A stretch of 64,000 nt of DNA from Chitinophagaceae bacterium (GTDB taxonomy: Bacteria; Bacteroidota; Bacteroidia; Chitinophagales; Chitinophagaceae): contig JADKKA010000018.1 of assembly GCA_016720745.1 (NCBI GenBank), forward strand, positions 62,001 to 126,000, read 5' to 3'. The notes beneath the pieces are model-generated. The model worked only from the letters and a program-made list of their open reading frames with translations. It searched no databases and was not told where the DNA came from. This document shows, piece by piece, positions 1 to 8,691 of the stretch (position 1 is the first letter of the stretch; the number at the start of each line of letters is the position of its first letter). The position numbers and the translations under genes were made by a program.

Positions 1-2424
1 TGGGTTTTAGACCGGGGTGTTGTGATTAAAAAAGACAGCAATGGATTGCCTCTATTAATTACGGGAACACATACCGATATCACCGCCACCAAGCAAACAG
101 CCACCGAGCTGGCGATACGTGTAAAACAGTTCCGCTCCTTGTCTGAAAACATTCCGGGTGTAATTTATGAATATGAGTTCAGGCCCGATGGTACAGAAGG
201 AATGAGGTACCTGAGCCCGGCTATTGAAAAAATATTTGGTATCCCTAAGGACGAGTATTTCAGGAACCATGAAAAATTTGTCCACCCGGATGATCGGTAC
301 CGGATCGCTAAAAAGAATAAGATCTCTAAAGAAACGCTTGAAAACTATTTCGATGAATCCAGACTAATGGTGCCTGGTCGTGGTATTGTGTGGAGATCCG
401 TTTCTTCCTCCTTTTCTTACCAGACCGAAGACGGTACCCGTGTGTTCACCGGGTTTATGCTGGATATCTCAGAGAGAAAATTAACAGAAGAAAAACTGGA
501 GAGCCAGAAAAACTTCTATGAAGAAATCCTGAACAATCTTCCGGCCGATGTAGCGGTATTTAATAATAAACATGAATACCTTTTTGTGAACCCACAGGGT
601 ATTAAGGATGCAGCACTACGAAAATGGATTATCGGAAAAAGAGACGAGGATTACTGTACCTGAAGAAACAAACCGCTCTCTCTTGCAACAGAAAGAAGAA
701 AGCTGTTCAATAAAATGCTGGAAAATAAAAAGACTGATGAATGGGTGGAAAAAAGTGTCCGGCCGGACGGTAACACGAATTATTTATTAAGGCGCTGGCA
801 TCCAGTGGTTGATAAAAATGGAAAAATCAATCTTGTGATCGGGTACGGCCTTGATATCACCGAAAGAAAAATGCTGGAAGAAGAACTGATCCGCTCGAGG
901 GAACATACCGAAATGCTGGCCAGGGCTAAGGAACAATTCCTGGCCAATATGAGCCATGAGATTCGCACACCCATGAACGCCATTATCGGCATGGGCAACC
1001 AATTGTCCAGAAGCCAGCTGTCCGAACAACAACAATTCTACCTCAACACCATTAATACAGCGGCAGAAAACCTGCTCGTGATCATCAATGATATTCTTGA
1101 TTTGTCCAAAATTGAGGCCGGTAAACTGAGTCTTGAAAAAATTGGCTTTGAACCTGTTAAGGTTGTCAACAATGCCATCGAAGTGATGCGGCATAAAGCA
1201 GAGGAAAAGGGGTTGCGGTTGACTGCTGTATTAAATGAGAGTCAGCTTTCACCTGTACTGATTGGCGATCCTTTCCGGATTAACCAGGTATTATTAAACC
1301 TGATCAGCAATGCTATTAAGTTTACGGAGAAAGGATCAGTGAACCTGAGTTGCCGTGTGATTGCAGAATCAAAAGAGACACAAACCCTGCAATGCCAGGT
1401 GATTGACACCGGTATGGGAATGGATCAGGTATTTATTGACCGGCTGTTTGAAAAATTCAGTCAGGAAAATGATTCTGTTACCAGACAATTTGGGGGTACC
1501 GGATTGGGCATGAGCATCTGTAAGGAATTGGTGGAACTGATGGGCGGAACGATTGAAGTAAAAAGCAAAAAAGGACAGGGTACCCGTTTTACCATTACAC
1601 AGGAATTCAAAAAAGGGACTTACCAGGACCTCCCTGCTGTTATGACCACACAAATAACGGGCGACTTTCTTAAAAACAAGAAAATCCTGGTAGCCGATGA
1701 TAATGAAATGAACCGGTTGGTCGCTTCCATTATACTGGAAAACTACGGGGCCACGGTTCTGGAATCAGATAATGGTCGGGCTACCCTGGAAGCCATCAAC
1801 ACGCATCTTCCTGATCTGGTGCTGATGGATATTCAGATGCCTGAACTAAACGGATATGAAACAACCCGTTTATTACGCCAACTAGGCAATAATATCCCTG
1901 TGATCGCTTTGACAGCCAATGCCATCAAAGGAGAAAGTGATAAATGCCTGGAAGCCGGCATGAATGACTATATCTCAAAACCATTTAAAGAAGATGAGTT
2001 CCTGAAAACAATAGCCCGCTGGTTAAAAACTGATATCAACATGAAAAGCGAAACAGCTGAAACGATACCTCCAATGTATAACCTGGACTCCCTCCGGGAT
2101 ATCAGCAGGGGCAATGAAACATTTGTGCAGAAAATGATCCGGATTTTTTGCGAACAGACCCCTTTAATGGTGAAAGAAATGAAGGCTGCCTGGGAGGAAA
2201 AAAACTTCGCTGCCATGGGAGCCATTGCCCATAAAATTAAACCGAGTATTGACAACCTCAATATTCATACCCTGAAACAGGTAATCCGGGATATTGAAAC
2301 ATCCGGAAAAGAACAAAAAGAAACTGACAATCTTGAAGACTTGCTGAACCAAACCCAAAAAATCATTGCTGCAGTCGTCAGCGATATGCAAATAAACGCC
2401 ATCGAACCATCATCCAAATCCTAA
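1..2424 (+). pseudogene. Hybrid sensor histidine kinase (PAS-PAS-HisKA-HATPase-REC-HPt), 5'-truncated by the window, in-frame TGA
   Basis: One reading frame (frame 1) is open from base 1 to the stop at 2424 except for a single TGA at 661-663. Counting from the window start, PAS/PAC-like segments occupy about residues 35-160 and 165-285. The H-box MSHEIRTP lies near residue 319, followed by N-box NLISNAIKF, G-boxes DTGMG and GGTGLGMS, a receiver domain with LMDIQMPEL (Asp near 609) and a C-terminal HPt-like helix bundle with AHKIKPS (His near 743). Protein similarity to PAS domains continues directly across the TGA (DEDYCT, stop, RNKPLSLATERRKLFN), so this is a nonsense change inside one gene rather than two genes. 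The downstream part could still restart at ATG 715 and make a 569-residue kinase lacking the first PAS domain. The stop may be a real lesion or a sequence error. FIST and another hybrid kinase follow closely. Confidence 0.85.
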
Positions 2425-2428
2425 GATT

Positions 2429-3574
2429 ATGAAAGTTGAACAACTCCTCTACCGCCATGATGCTTTTATCAAAGATGAAAAAAGCGAACCCTTTTCCGGC
2501 AACGGCAAACAACTCGTACTGGCTTTTGGTGCTAAAGAAATGCTTGAAAAAAACAGCATTTATGAAGAACTGAAAACACTATACCCGGCAGCCAGTCTGG
2601 TCCTCTGCTCTACTTCCGGTGAAATTTATGATGACGCCGTCTATGATAACAGCGTATCGGCAGTAGCCATTGAACTCGAAAAAACAGATATTCAAACCAG
2701 ACAGATCAATATCAGCAATTTTAGCAACAGTTTTGAGGCGGGCAGTTTTTTATTCCGTGAATTACCGCAGGATGATCTTACCTATGTGCTGATTATTGCC
2801 GACGGTGGCCTGGTGAATGGCAGTGAACTGGTCAGGGGAATTGAATCAGTCAATAGAAAAAACATACCTGTTACCGGCGGATTAGCCGGCGATGCAGCTA
2901 ATTTCAACTATACACTGGTCGGCTGCAACAGTCAGCCAGCAAAAGGAAATATCGCAGCCATCGGTTTTTATGGAGAGGCCCTGCAGGTGGCACATGGATC
3001 TATCGGTGGTTGGGAAACATTTGGGCCGGAGAAAAAAGTCACCCGCTCAAATGCCAATAAATTATACGAAATTGAACATAAAAGTGCACTGGAAACCTAT
3101 AAAACATATCTTGGTAAATATGCCGATGAATTACCAGGTTCAGCACTCCTTTTCCCGCTATCTGTAAGAGTGGAAGGGAGTCAGGATACAGTGGTAAGAA
3201 CAATTTTATCCATTGATCCGGTTGAACAATCCATGGTATTCGCCGGTGATGTTCCGGAAGGATCCTATGTCCGCTTCATGAAAGCCAATTTTGACAAGCT
3301 GGTGGAAGCTTCCATGAATGCCGCGGCTGCCACCCTGTTGCAAACTTTTCACCAGCAACCTAAACTGGCGCTATTGATCAGTTGTGTTGGGCGGAAGCTG
3401 ATCCTGGGTAAAAGAATTGATGAAGAAACAGAAGCCATTAAAGACACATTCGGACCCGGTACTTTTCTCACCGGATTCTATTCATACGGCGAAATCTCAC
3501 CACTGGTTCCCGGTTCCGCCTGTGCCTTACATAACCAAACCATGACGGTTACAACTTTTGATGAAATCTGCTGA
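2429..3574 (+). CDS. FIST N-terminal/C-terminal domain sensory protein
   Basis: This 381-residue soluble protein has the FIST_N region (about residues 25-215, with VLCSTSGEI and VTGGLAGD) and the FIST_C region (about 220-365, ending in FYSYGEISP and a conserved CALHNQTMT stretch). FIST domains are regarded as input modules that bind small ligands, perhaps amino acids, and usually occur next to or fused with signal-transduction proteins. The gene starts four bases after the stop of the hybrid kinase upstream, and its end overlaps the next hybrid kinase by 14 bases, so the three are almost certainly one operon. No signal peptide or membrane segment is visible, so it should act in the cytoplasm, probably delivering a signal to one of the flanking kinases (inference). 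Confidence 0.9.
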   Translation: MKVEQLLYRHDAFIKDEKSEPFSGNGKQLVLAFGAKEMLEKNSIYEELKTLYPAASLVLCSTSGEIYDDAVYDNSVSAVAIELEKTDIQTRQINISNFSNSFEAGSFLFRELPQDDLTYVLIIADGGLVNGSELVRGIESVNRKNIPVTGGLAGDAANFNYTLVGCNSQPAKGNIAAIGFYGEALQVAHGSIGGWETFGPEKKVTRSNANKLYEIEHKSALETYKTYLGKYADELPGSALLFPLSVRVEGSQDTVVRTILSIDPVEQSMVFAGDVPEGSYVRFMKANFDKLVEASMNAAAATLLQTFHQQPKLALLISCVGRKLILGKRIDEETEAIKDTFGPGTFLTGFYSYGEISPLVPGSACALHNQTMTVTTFDEIC

Positions 3575-5075
3575 CAAACATACCATTCATAAACTTCTCC
3601 ACCGGCAGTTGAAAAAATATGCCGGGGAAGCTTTGCTGCAGAACAGCCAGTTCATTGAGTTCATTGATGCAGTGAACGATTCCTATTTTGCATTTGAAAA
3701 GGATAAGGAATTATCAGAACATGCTTTCAAACTCAGTGAAGAAGAATTCAATGCCATTAACAGCAGATTAAGGGAAGAAATTGATTTACGTAAGCTCTCT
3801 CTTCAGAAACTGAAAGAAACCCTGACCGGTATCAGTGCTGATCACAATGCAGATTCTGTAAACGCAGAGGATGACCTGTTGGTGATTGTGGAAATGCTGA
3901 ACCTGGTTATTCAAAAAAGAAAAGAAGCAGAAGATGAACTGATCCAGGCCAAAATTGTGGCTGAAAATGCCAGCATGGCCAAATCAGAATTTTTGTCGGT
4001 GATGAGCCATGAAATACGTACTCCACTGAATGCGGTAATTGGTATGGGCCATTTATTATTAAAGAGTAACCCCAGACCAGACCAGGTGGAAAATCTCACT
4101 GCGCTGAAAATATCAGCCGATAACCTGCTGGTACTGGTGAACGACATCCTTGATTTCAATAAAATAGAAGCCGGAAAACTGGAACTGGAGAATCTTCCTT
4201 TTGAACTTTCCAAACTGGTAACCGAAATCGTCAATGCCAATACCCTGGCCGCCAGGGAAAAACAAAATCAGATTAGTCTGCAGATCGCGGATAATATTCC
4301 TTCTCACCTTTTGGGTGACGCTATTCGATTGGGTCAGGTATTGAATAACCTCATATCGAATGCCATAAAATTCACAGATAAAGGCAAGATTGAAATCACC
4401 GTCAGCCGGATGGAGAGTGAACCTGAAAACTGCCGGGTGATGTTTGCAGTAACAGATTCAGGTATTGGTATCCCGATGGAAAAACTCAGTACCATCTTTC
4501 TGCCTTTTACACAAGCCGGAAGCTCGATCACCCGCAAATACGGTGGAACCGGATTGGGTCTTTCCATTTCGCAACGTATTCTTGAATTAATGGATAGCGG
4601 GCTGGAAGTGATATCAGAAACAGGAAAGGGTTCACAGTTTTATTTTTCTGTTGAATTTCAAATGGTTGGTCAGGCCGGTGAAGCGACAGAAGAAACAACT
4701 GATCAGGAGCCGGATCTAAAAAACAAAAAAATACTGCTGGTGGAAGACACCGCTTTCAATGTTCTGTTTGCCACACAGCTGCTTGAAGGATGGAATGCGG
4801 AGGTAGCTGTTGCAGAGAATGGTGCCATCGCCGTTGAGATGGTAACAAAACACCAGTATGATCTCATTTTAATGGATCTGCAGATGCCGGTGATGGATGG
4901 TTATACCGCGGCCAGAAAGATCAGGGATTACAATAAGGCATTACCCATTATTGCACTTACTGCCTCGGCCACCAGTAATGTAAAAAGCAAAGTGCTTGAG
5001 GCCGGCATGCAGGATTATGTGACAAAACCTTTTAATCCGAACGATTTTTTCCTTCGGCTTAAAAAATATTTATAA
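3561..5075 (+). CDS. Hybrid histidine kinase (coiled coil-HisKA-HATPase-REC)
   Basis: A 504-residue cytoplasmic hybrid kinase. The first 130 residues are helical and charged, with no transmembrane segment and no recognisable PAS domain. HisKA has VMSHEIRTPLNAVIG, and the ATPase domain has N-box NLISNAIKF, DSGIGIP and GGTGLGLSIS. A C-terminal receiver has VEDTAFN, LMDLQMPVMDG (phospho-acceptor Asp) and YVTKPF. ATG 3561 is chosen over a TTG three bases earlier; it lies inside the end of the FIST gene. The lack of a sensor domain fits the idea that the adjacent FIST protein supplies the input. No HPt follows, so the output would have to pass through another protein, possibly the HPt of the kinase at the left edge. 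Confidence 0.9.
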   Translation: MKSADKHTIHKLLHRQLKKYAGEALLQNSQFIEFIDAVNDSYFAFEKDKELSEHAFKLSEEEFNAINSRLREEIDLRKLSLQKLKETLTGISADHNADSVNAEDDLLVIVEMLNLVIQKRKEAEDELIQAKIVAENASMAKSEFLSVMSHEIRTPLNAVIGMGHLLLKSNPRPDQVENLTALKISADNLLVLVNDILDFNKIEAGKLELENLPFELSKLVTEIVNANTLAAREKQNQISLQIADNIPSHLLGDAIRLGQVLNNLISNAIKFTDKGKIEITVSRMESEPENCRVMFAVTDSGIGIPMEKLSTIFLPFTQAGSSITRKYGGTGLGLSISQRILELMDSGLEVISETGKGSQFYFSVEFQMVGQAGEATEETTDQEPDLKNKKILLVEDTAFNVLFATQLLEGWNAEVAVAENGAIAVEMVTKHQYDLILMDLQMPVMDGYTAARKIRDYNKALPIIALTASATSNVKSKVLEAGMQDYVTKPFNPNDFFLRLKKYL

Positions 5076-5138
5076 TCAAATCAGCGACATCTCCCTCATC
5101 TTAATTCTTTCTTAACAGAAATCAGGTGTAAAAACAGC

Positions 5139-5164
5139 TGCCGGCTCAATAATCAGCAAAACCC
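5139..5164. repeat. Short intergenic repeat, copy 1
   Basis: TGCCGGCT followed by AATAATCAGCAAAA recurs at 26259-26283 with one inserted C here and one C/T change. The matching blocks total 22 bases, and both copies are followed by TTTAAT a few bases on. Both lie in short leaders upstream of genes for exported proteins (lipoprotein at 5209; ChaN-like protein at 26383). Function unknown; it could be a regulator site or a remnant of a duplicated leader. Confidence 0.5.
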
Positions 5165-5208
5165 CAGGGCTTTAATTCGTAACTTTCCTCTTCAGCAAAA
5201 CCGGAAAG

Positions 5209-5667
5209 ATGAAAACAGGTTTTTTACTATACGGAATTCTTTTACTCCTCGTTTCCTGTGGCAGTAATCAAACCGAAGAGTCTGACGTAAATAATAACAA
5301 CCTTTCAGAACAACAAAGCTGGCAGGCTTCACTGGATGATTCCAGCGGTAATATTGTACTGAACAGAAACGGCGCTCCGCTTCCCGATACGCTGTCTATT
5401 GAAACAATAAGAGTTTTTTTAAACAGCCGCTATCCCAATATACAATTGCAGGTATTACGCCAGTCGGGTGATACTTTATATGTACAAATTCCGGAAGCCA
5501 CCTATCTCACCCAACAAATGGGTTCAACCGGTCCTGAGATGTATTTTGGAGAAGCCGTGTATAACCTTACAGAAATACCTGGTATTCGCTTTATCAATTT
5601 TGCATTGGCTGAGGGAGATCATGCCGGCCCCGATATTTATAACAGGGACAGTTTCAAACCCGAATAA
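5209..5667 (+). CDS. Small lipoprotein of unknown function
   Basis: A 152-residue protein with a lipoprotein signal peptide: basic start, hydrophobic stretch and lipobox LVSC with the Cys near residue 17. An Asn/Ser/Glu-rich linker follows, then a compact domain of about 110 residues. It should be anchored in the periplasmic or outer membrane. I do not recognise the family. ATG 5209 is preceded by a weak box TAACTTTC at 5180-5187. It stands alone, 133 bases after the hybrid kinase and convergent with the cytochrome gene. Confidence 0.7.
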   Translation: MKTGFLLYGILLLLVSCGSNQTEESDVNNNNLSEQQSWQASLDDSSGNIVLNRNGAPLPDTLSIETIRVFLNSRYPNIQLQVLRQSGDTLYVQIPEATYLTQQMGSTGPEMYFGEAVYNLTEIPGIRFINFALAEGDHAGPDIYNRDSFKPE

Positions 5668-5715
5668 AAATCCTGATTCAAAACTGTCCTTGATTACTGT
5701 TGGTATTGGCTCTTC

Positions 5716-6669
5716 TTATTTGGGAAACTTTTCTACTTTATTCGTAATGGGTTTCACGGTTCTTAAAAATGCATAGATCGCTTTCAGGTCATCCTCTTTC
5801 ATTTTACCATACATACTCCAGGGCATGAATGTATTTTGACGGCCTGGTTTGGTTTGCAGCATTTCTGGAGATGAGTTTGCTTTAAATTTATTCACAAACA
5901 TTTCTTCTGTCCAGGCACCGATACCGGTAGCAGTATCCGGTGTGATATTGGCTACTGCCACTTTGAAAACCGGGTTATCAAAAACAGTTCCGCCGGAAAA
6001 TACTTTGGAGAAGTCCGGACCTTTGGGCCCCATCGGAGTATGACAATCCGCACAGGCTGCTGATCTGGTCAGATAGGCACCATAAGCCACTTTATCAGCA
6101 GGGTCAGGCATTATGTTCTGATCCAGGTTTCCATCGGGGAGTGGTCCAAACATGCTCATCGGCACTTCCAGTTTACGGGCTGGAATAGTATGTTCTACCG
6201 GTTTTAATGAACGGATATAGGCCACAATCGCCAGGATATCGCTCTTGTCCATTTTACTGTAGGAATGATAAGGCATGATCGGGAAAATGGTATCGCCTTT
6301 TTTATTGATCCCCCTGGTAATGGCCCTGAGTATTTCTTCATCTGACCAGTCCTTCAGACCGGCAGGTGTAATATTAGGCGGTGTTACTTCACCCGGAACA
6401 AATTCTGCTTTGGTGAATGCAAATGCAGCACCACCTCCTTCTGTTCCCGGTACAATCGGCATGGAGAAATGGCCGGTATCACGGATACTGTGACAATCGA
6501 TACATACTGTAACATGATTGGCCAGGTATTCTCCCCTTGCCACGAGTTGGGTGAGTGAATCACCGGAACCTGTTGTGGTTGTTTCGGCTTTCTTTCCTTT
6601 ACAGGAGGAAAAATAAAAGGCAGCCGTTGCCATGATGGCAAGCGCTGCCAGTGTAATACTCTTTTTCAT
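5716..6669 (-). CDS. Diheme c-type cytochrome, lipoprotein
   Basis: A 317-residue exported protein with two haem-binding CxxCH motifs, CIDCH at residues 56-60 and CADCH at 206-210, each in its own class I cytochrome c domain. Candidate axial methionines sit in IMPYHSY (near 132) and FMPWSMYG (near 277). The N-terminus has a hydrophobic stretch ending in a Cys at residue 23 (YFSSC), so it is probably a lipoprotein facing the periplasm. It resembles the diheme electron-transfer subunits that accompany periplasmic dehydrogenases, but no dehydrogenase gene is next to it, so the redox partner is unknown. It appears monocistronic. Confidence 0.88.
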   Translation of the reverse strand: MKKSITLAALAIMATAAFYFSSCKGKKAETTTTGSGDSLTQLVARGEYLANHVTVCIDCHSIRDTGHFSMPIVPGTEGGGAAFAFTKAEFVPGEVTPPNITPAGLKDWSDEEILRAITRGINKKGDTIFPIMPYHSYSKMDKSDILAIVAYIRSLKPVEHTIPARKLEVPMSMFGPLPDGNLDQNIMPDPADKVAYGAYLTRSAACADCHTPMGPKGPDFSKVFSGGTVFDNPVFKVAVANITPDTATGIGAWTEEMFVNKFKANSSPEMLQTKPGRQNTFMPWSMYGKMKEDDLKAIYAFLRTVKPITNKVEKFPK

Positions 6670-6724
6670 TGTTGGTTTGGTTTTGGTACTGAAAAGGTAA
6701 AGAATATTGGAAAGCTGCCAAAAC

Positions 6725-7927
6725 TTAGTTCAGTACATAACCCAGGTTAAACGTCAACGGAATTTTTACACCATCGTTTTGCGGAAAGAGGTTTCCATTG
6801 GAGTAATGAGCAATTCGTATACCACCCACAATTCTTTTTTCCTTACCGGCAAAAACACCAATTCCCATAAAATCATGAAAGGTGAATTTGCGGCCAAGTG
6901 GCACATTGTCAACTTTTGTTTTTGAAATAAACGTAGGCCCGGCCACCGCATATTCCAGGAAAAAATCAGCATTCCTGCTGCGTACGGCATTGAAACGAAG
7001 TACCGGGTTCAATGAAAGCGTGAAAATAGTTTCTCCTTTGTCCCTGCTTTTCCAGATACCGGTATGAAGGCCCCAATCCATGGCAAAGACTTTACGGGCA
7101 TGAAAAATATTTCGTTGATAGCTTACGGAAAATCCTGATTTCACATGGGCATCACCTCCCCAGAAAATGGGAACCGGTCCTTTAGATACGGCATCATTCA
7201 CCCCATAACCCAGCGCATTTGTGGTATAACCAGCCATCAGGAAATGTTTGGGGAATGAAAGACCGGTTTTGGTATTTCGTTCTATTTTTTCTTTGGATAA
7301 AGGGTAGAGATTATAATTGAATCCGCCTGCAATAAACAGTGTATGAGGCTGACGGGTTTTTTTATGTTCCGGTGTCCAGGCCGTACTCAGTTGCAAATCC
7401 CATTTCTTATTCAGGTGGTACTGGATCGCGCCGCCAAAAAGTCCCGTTCCGTAGTTGGCATTTTTTACCACAGGAACACCATTAATTTCAAAACCGTTCC
7501 TTGTAATGACGCCAAGACCAGCTTCTCCGCTAACCGATATTTTTTTACTCAATGGCAATCTTCCCTGCAATGTCAGTCCGGCTATATTCATCCAAACCGA
7601 GTGGTTTTGCAGATCTCCGTTTACATTCCGGTATTGCACCCAGTTAACGGGTCGCATATATGTAATTTTTGCAGACAGGTATTTATTAATAGGTAGCCCG
7701 TAAAGGACGAGTCTGACTGCTACGTGCGGAACTGTAACCCCGTCGGCCGTAAAACCCGGTTCCAGTTGTTGCATGGAGAAGGGATAATTGATATAACCAA
7801 TATTCACCCCGAAATAAGCATTCCTCAATCCGGTTGGATATTGAATCCGGTTATCCTGCGCCAGCGCCGGCACCAGCAACGTGAAAAAATAAATAGCAAG
7901 TAGGGTTATTCTTTTATTGCGGTGCAT
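6725..7927 (-). CDS. PagL-like acyloxyacyl hydrolase (lipid A 3-O-deacylase family), outer-membrane barrel
   Basis: A 400-residue protein with a Sec signal peptide ending near PALAQ and alternating beta-barrel strands ending in an aromatic-rich C-terminus. Near the end, IRIAHYSNG carries the His-x-Ser-Asn signature of PagL (His374 and Ser376 would be the catalytic pair; the acidic third residue is not certain). PagL removes the 3-O-linked acyl chain of lipid A at the outer membrane. The protein is about twice the length of proteobacterial PagL (roughly 170-190 residues), so the N-terminal half is extra barrel or an added domain. It has its own promoter-like box at 7951-7958. Confidence 0.75.
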   Translation of the reverse strand: MHRNKRITLLAIYFFTLLVPALAQDNRIQYPTGLRNAYFGVNIGYINYPFSMQQLEPGFTADGVTVPHVAVRLVLYGLPINKYLSAKITYMRPVNWVQYRNVNGDLQNHSVWMNIAGLTLQGRLPLSKKISVSGEAGLGVITRNGFEINGVPVVKNANYGTGLFGGAIQYHLNKKWDLQLSTAWTPEHKKTRQPHTLFIAGGFNYNLYPLSKEKIERNTKTGLSFPKHFLMAGYTTNALGYGVNDAVSKGPVPIFWGGDAHVKSGFSVSYQRNIFHARKVFAMDWGLHTGIWKSRDKGETIFTLSLNPVLRFNAVRSRNADFFLEYAVAGPTFISKTKVDNVPLGRKFTFHDFMGIGVFAGKEKRIVGGIRIAHYSNGNLFPQNDGVKIPLTFNLGYVLN

Positions 7928-7950
7928 GGTTATCCTGTTTCGGGTGACCG

Positions 7951-7958
7951 CAAAAATA
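7951..7958 (-). promoter_or_regulatory. Bacteroidota -7 box for the PagL-like gene
   Basis: On the minus strand the sequence is TATTTTTG, a perfect TAnnTTTG match, 23 bases upstream of the ATG at 7927. No clear TTG -33 element was found at the usual distance. Confidence 0.45.
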
Positions 7959-8004
7959 GCCGGTTTAATTTAGTTCCGGGTTTGTTTATCCTCCGGGGCC
8001 GGGT

Positions 8005-8691
8005 TTATCCCGTTACAAACCGGTAACCGATTCCTTTAATGGTAATGATTTCCAGCGAGGGGTCTTCTTTCAGGTAAGCCCTTAGTTTGGTAATATATAC
8101 ATCCAGATTTCTGCTGTTGAAAAAAGAATCATTTCCCCAGAGCAGGGTCAGGATATCTTTCCGGTCAATGATCCGGTCACGGTTTTCATACAGCATCTTC
8201 AGCAACTCAGATTCCCTGAACGATAGTTTTCGTTCCTCTTTCCCGTTATGCAGTATTTGCCGGCTAATCTGAAAGGTATAGACACCCATGCTGACGGTAC
8301 CAGCAATTTTGGTAACCGTTTCGGTACGATTCCTGAGCAGGTGCTGGATACGTACAATCAGTTCTTCCATGCTGAATGGCTTACGGATATAATCATTGCC
8401 CCCCAGGTTAAACCCTTTCACCACATCTTCTGTTTGTGTTTTAGCAGTCAAAAAGATGATGGGCACTTCTTCATCTATTTCCCTGATTTCATCAGCAATG
8501 GCAAAGCCGTCTTTATTGGGCAACATGATATCCAGCACACAGATATCCGGTTTTGAATTTTTGAATAACCCGAGTACCCTTGAACCATCCCCCTCCATTA
8601 CTACTTCAAAGCCACGGCTTTCCAGACTTTCCCTTACAATCTTGCCAAGAAAGAGTTCATCTTCCACGTATAGTACTTTTGTCTTGCTCAT
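8005..8691 (-). CDS. OmpR-family response regulator (RprY-like)
   Basis: A 228-residue two-domain regulator. The receiver occupies residues 1-120, with acidic pocket VEDE, phospho-acceptor Asp54 (VLDIMLP) and Lys in RKPFS. The C-terminal winged-helix DNA-binding domain (about 130-226) has LSFRESELLKML and ends in IKGIGYRFV. Its ATG overlaps the kinase stop by four bases (ATGA), so it is translationally coupled to the kinase. Together they resemble the RprX/RprY pair of Bacteroides. The target is not shown by the sequence, but the divergent GLPGLI gene is a reasonable candidate. Confidence 0.93.
   Translation of the reverse strand: MSKTKVLYVEDELFLGKIVRESLESRGFEVVMEGDGSRVLGLFKNSKPDICVLDIMLPNKDGFAIADEIREIDEEVPIIFLTAKTQTEDVVKGFNLGGNDYIRKPFSMEELIVRIQHLLRNRTETVTKIAGTVSMGVYTFQISRQILHNGKEERKLSFRESELLKMLYENRDRIIDRKDILTLLWGNDSFFNSRNLDVYITKLRAYLKEDPSLEIITIKGIGYRFVTG

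Noticed and set aside
661..663. Recoding of TGA as an amino acid in the first hybrid kinase
   Set aside because: TGA is used normally as a stop at many gene ends in the window, and no recoding signal is visible; mutation or sequence error is simpler.
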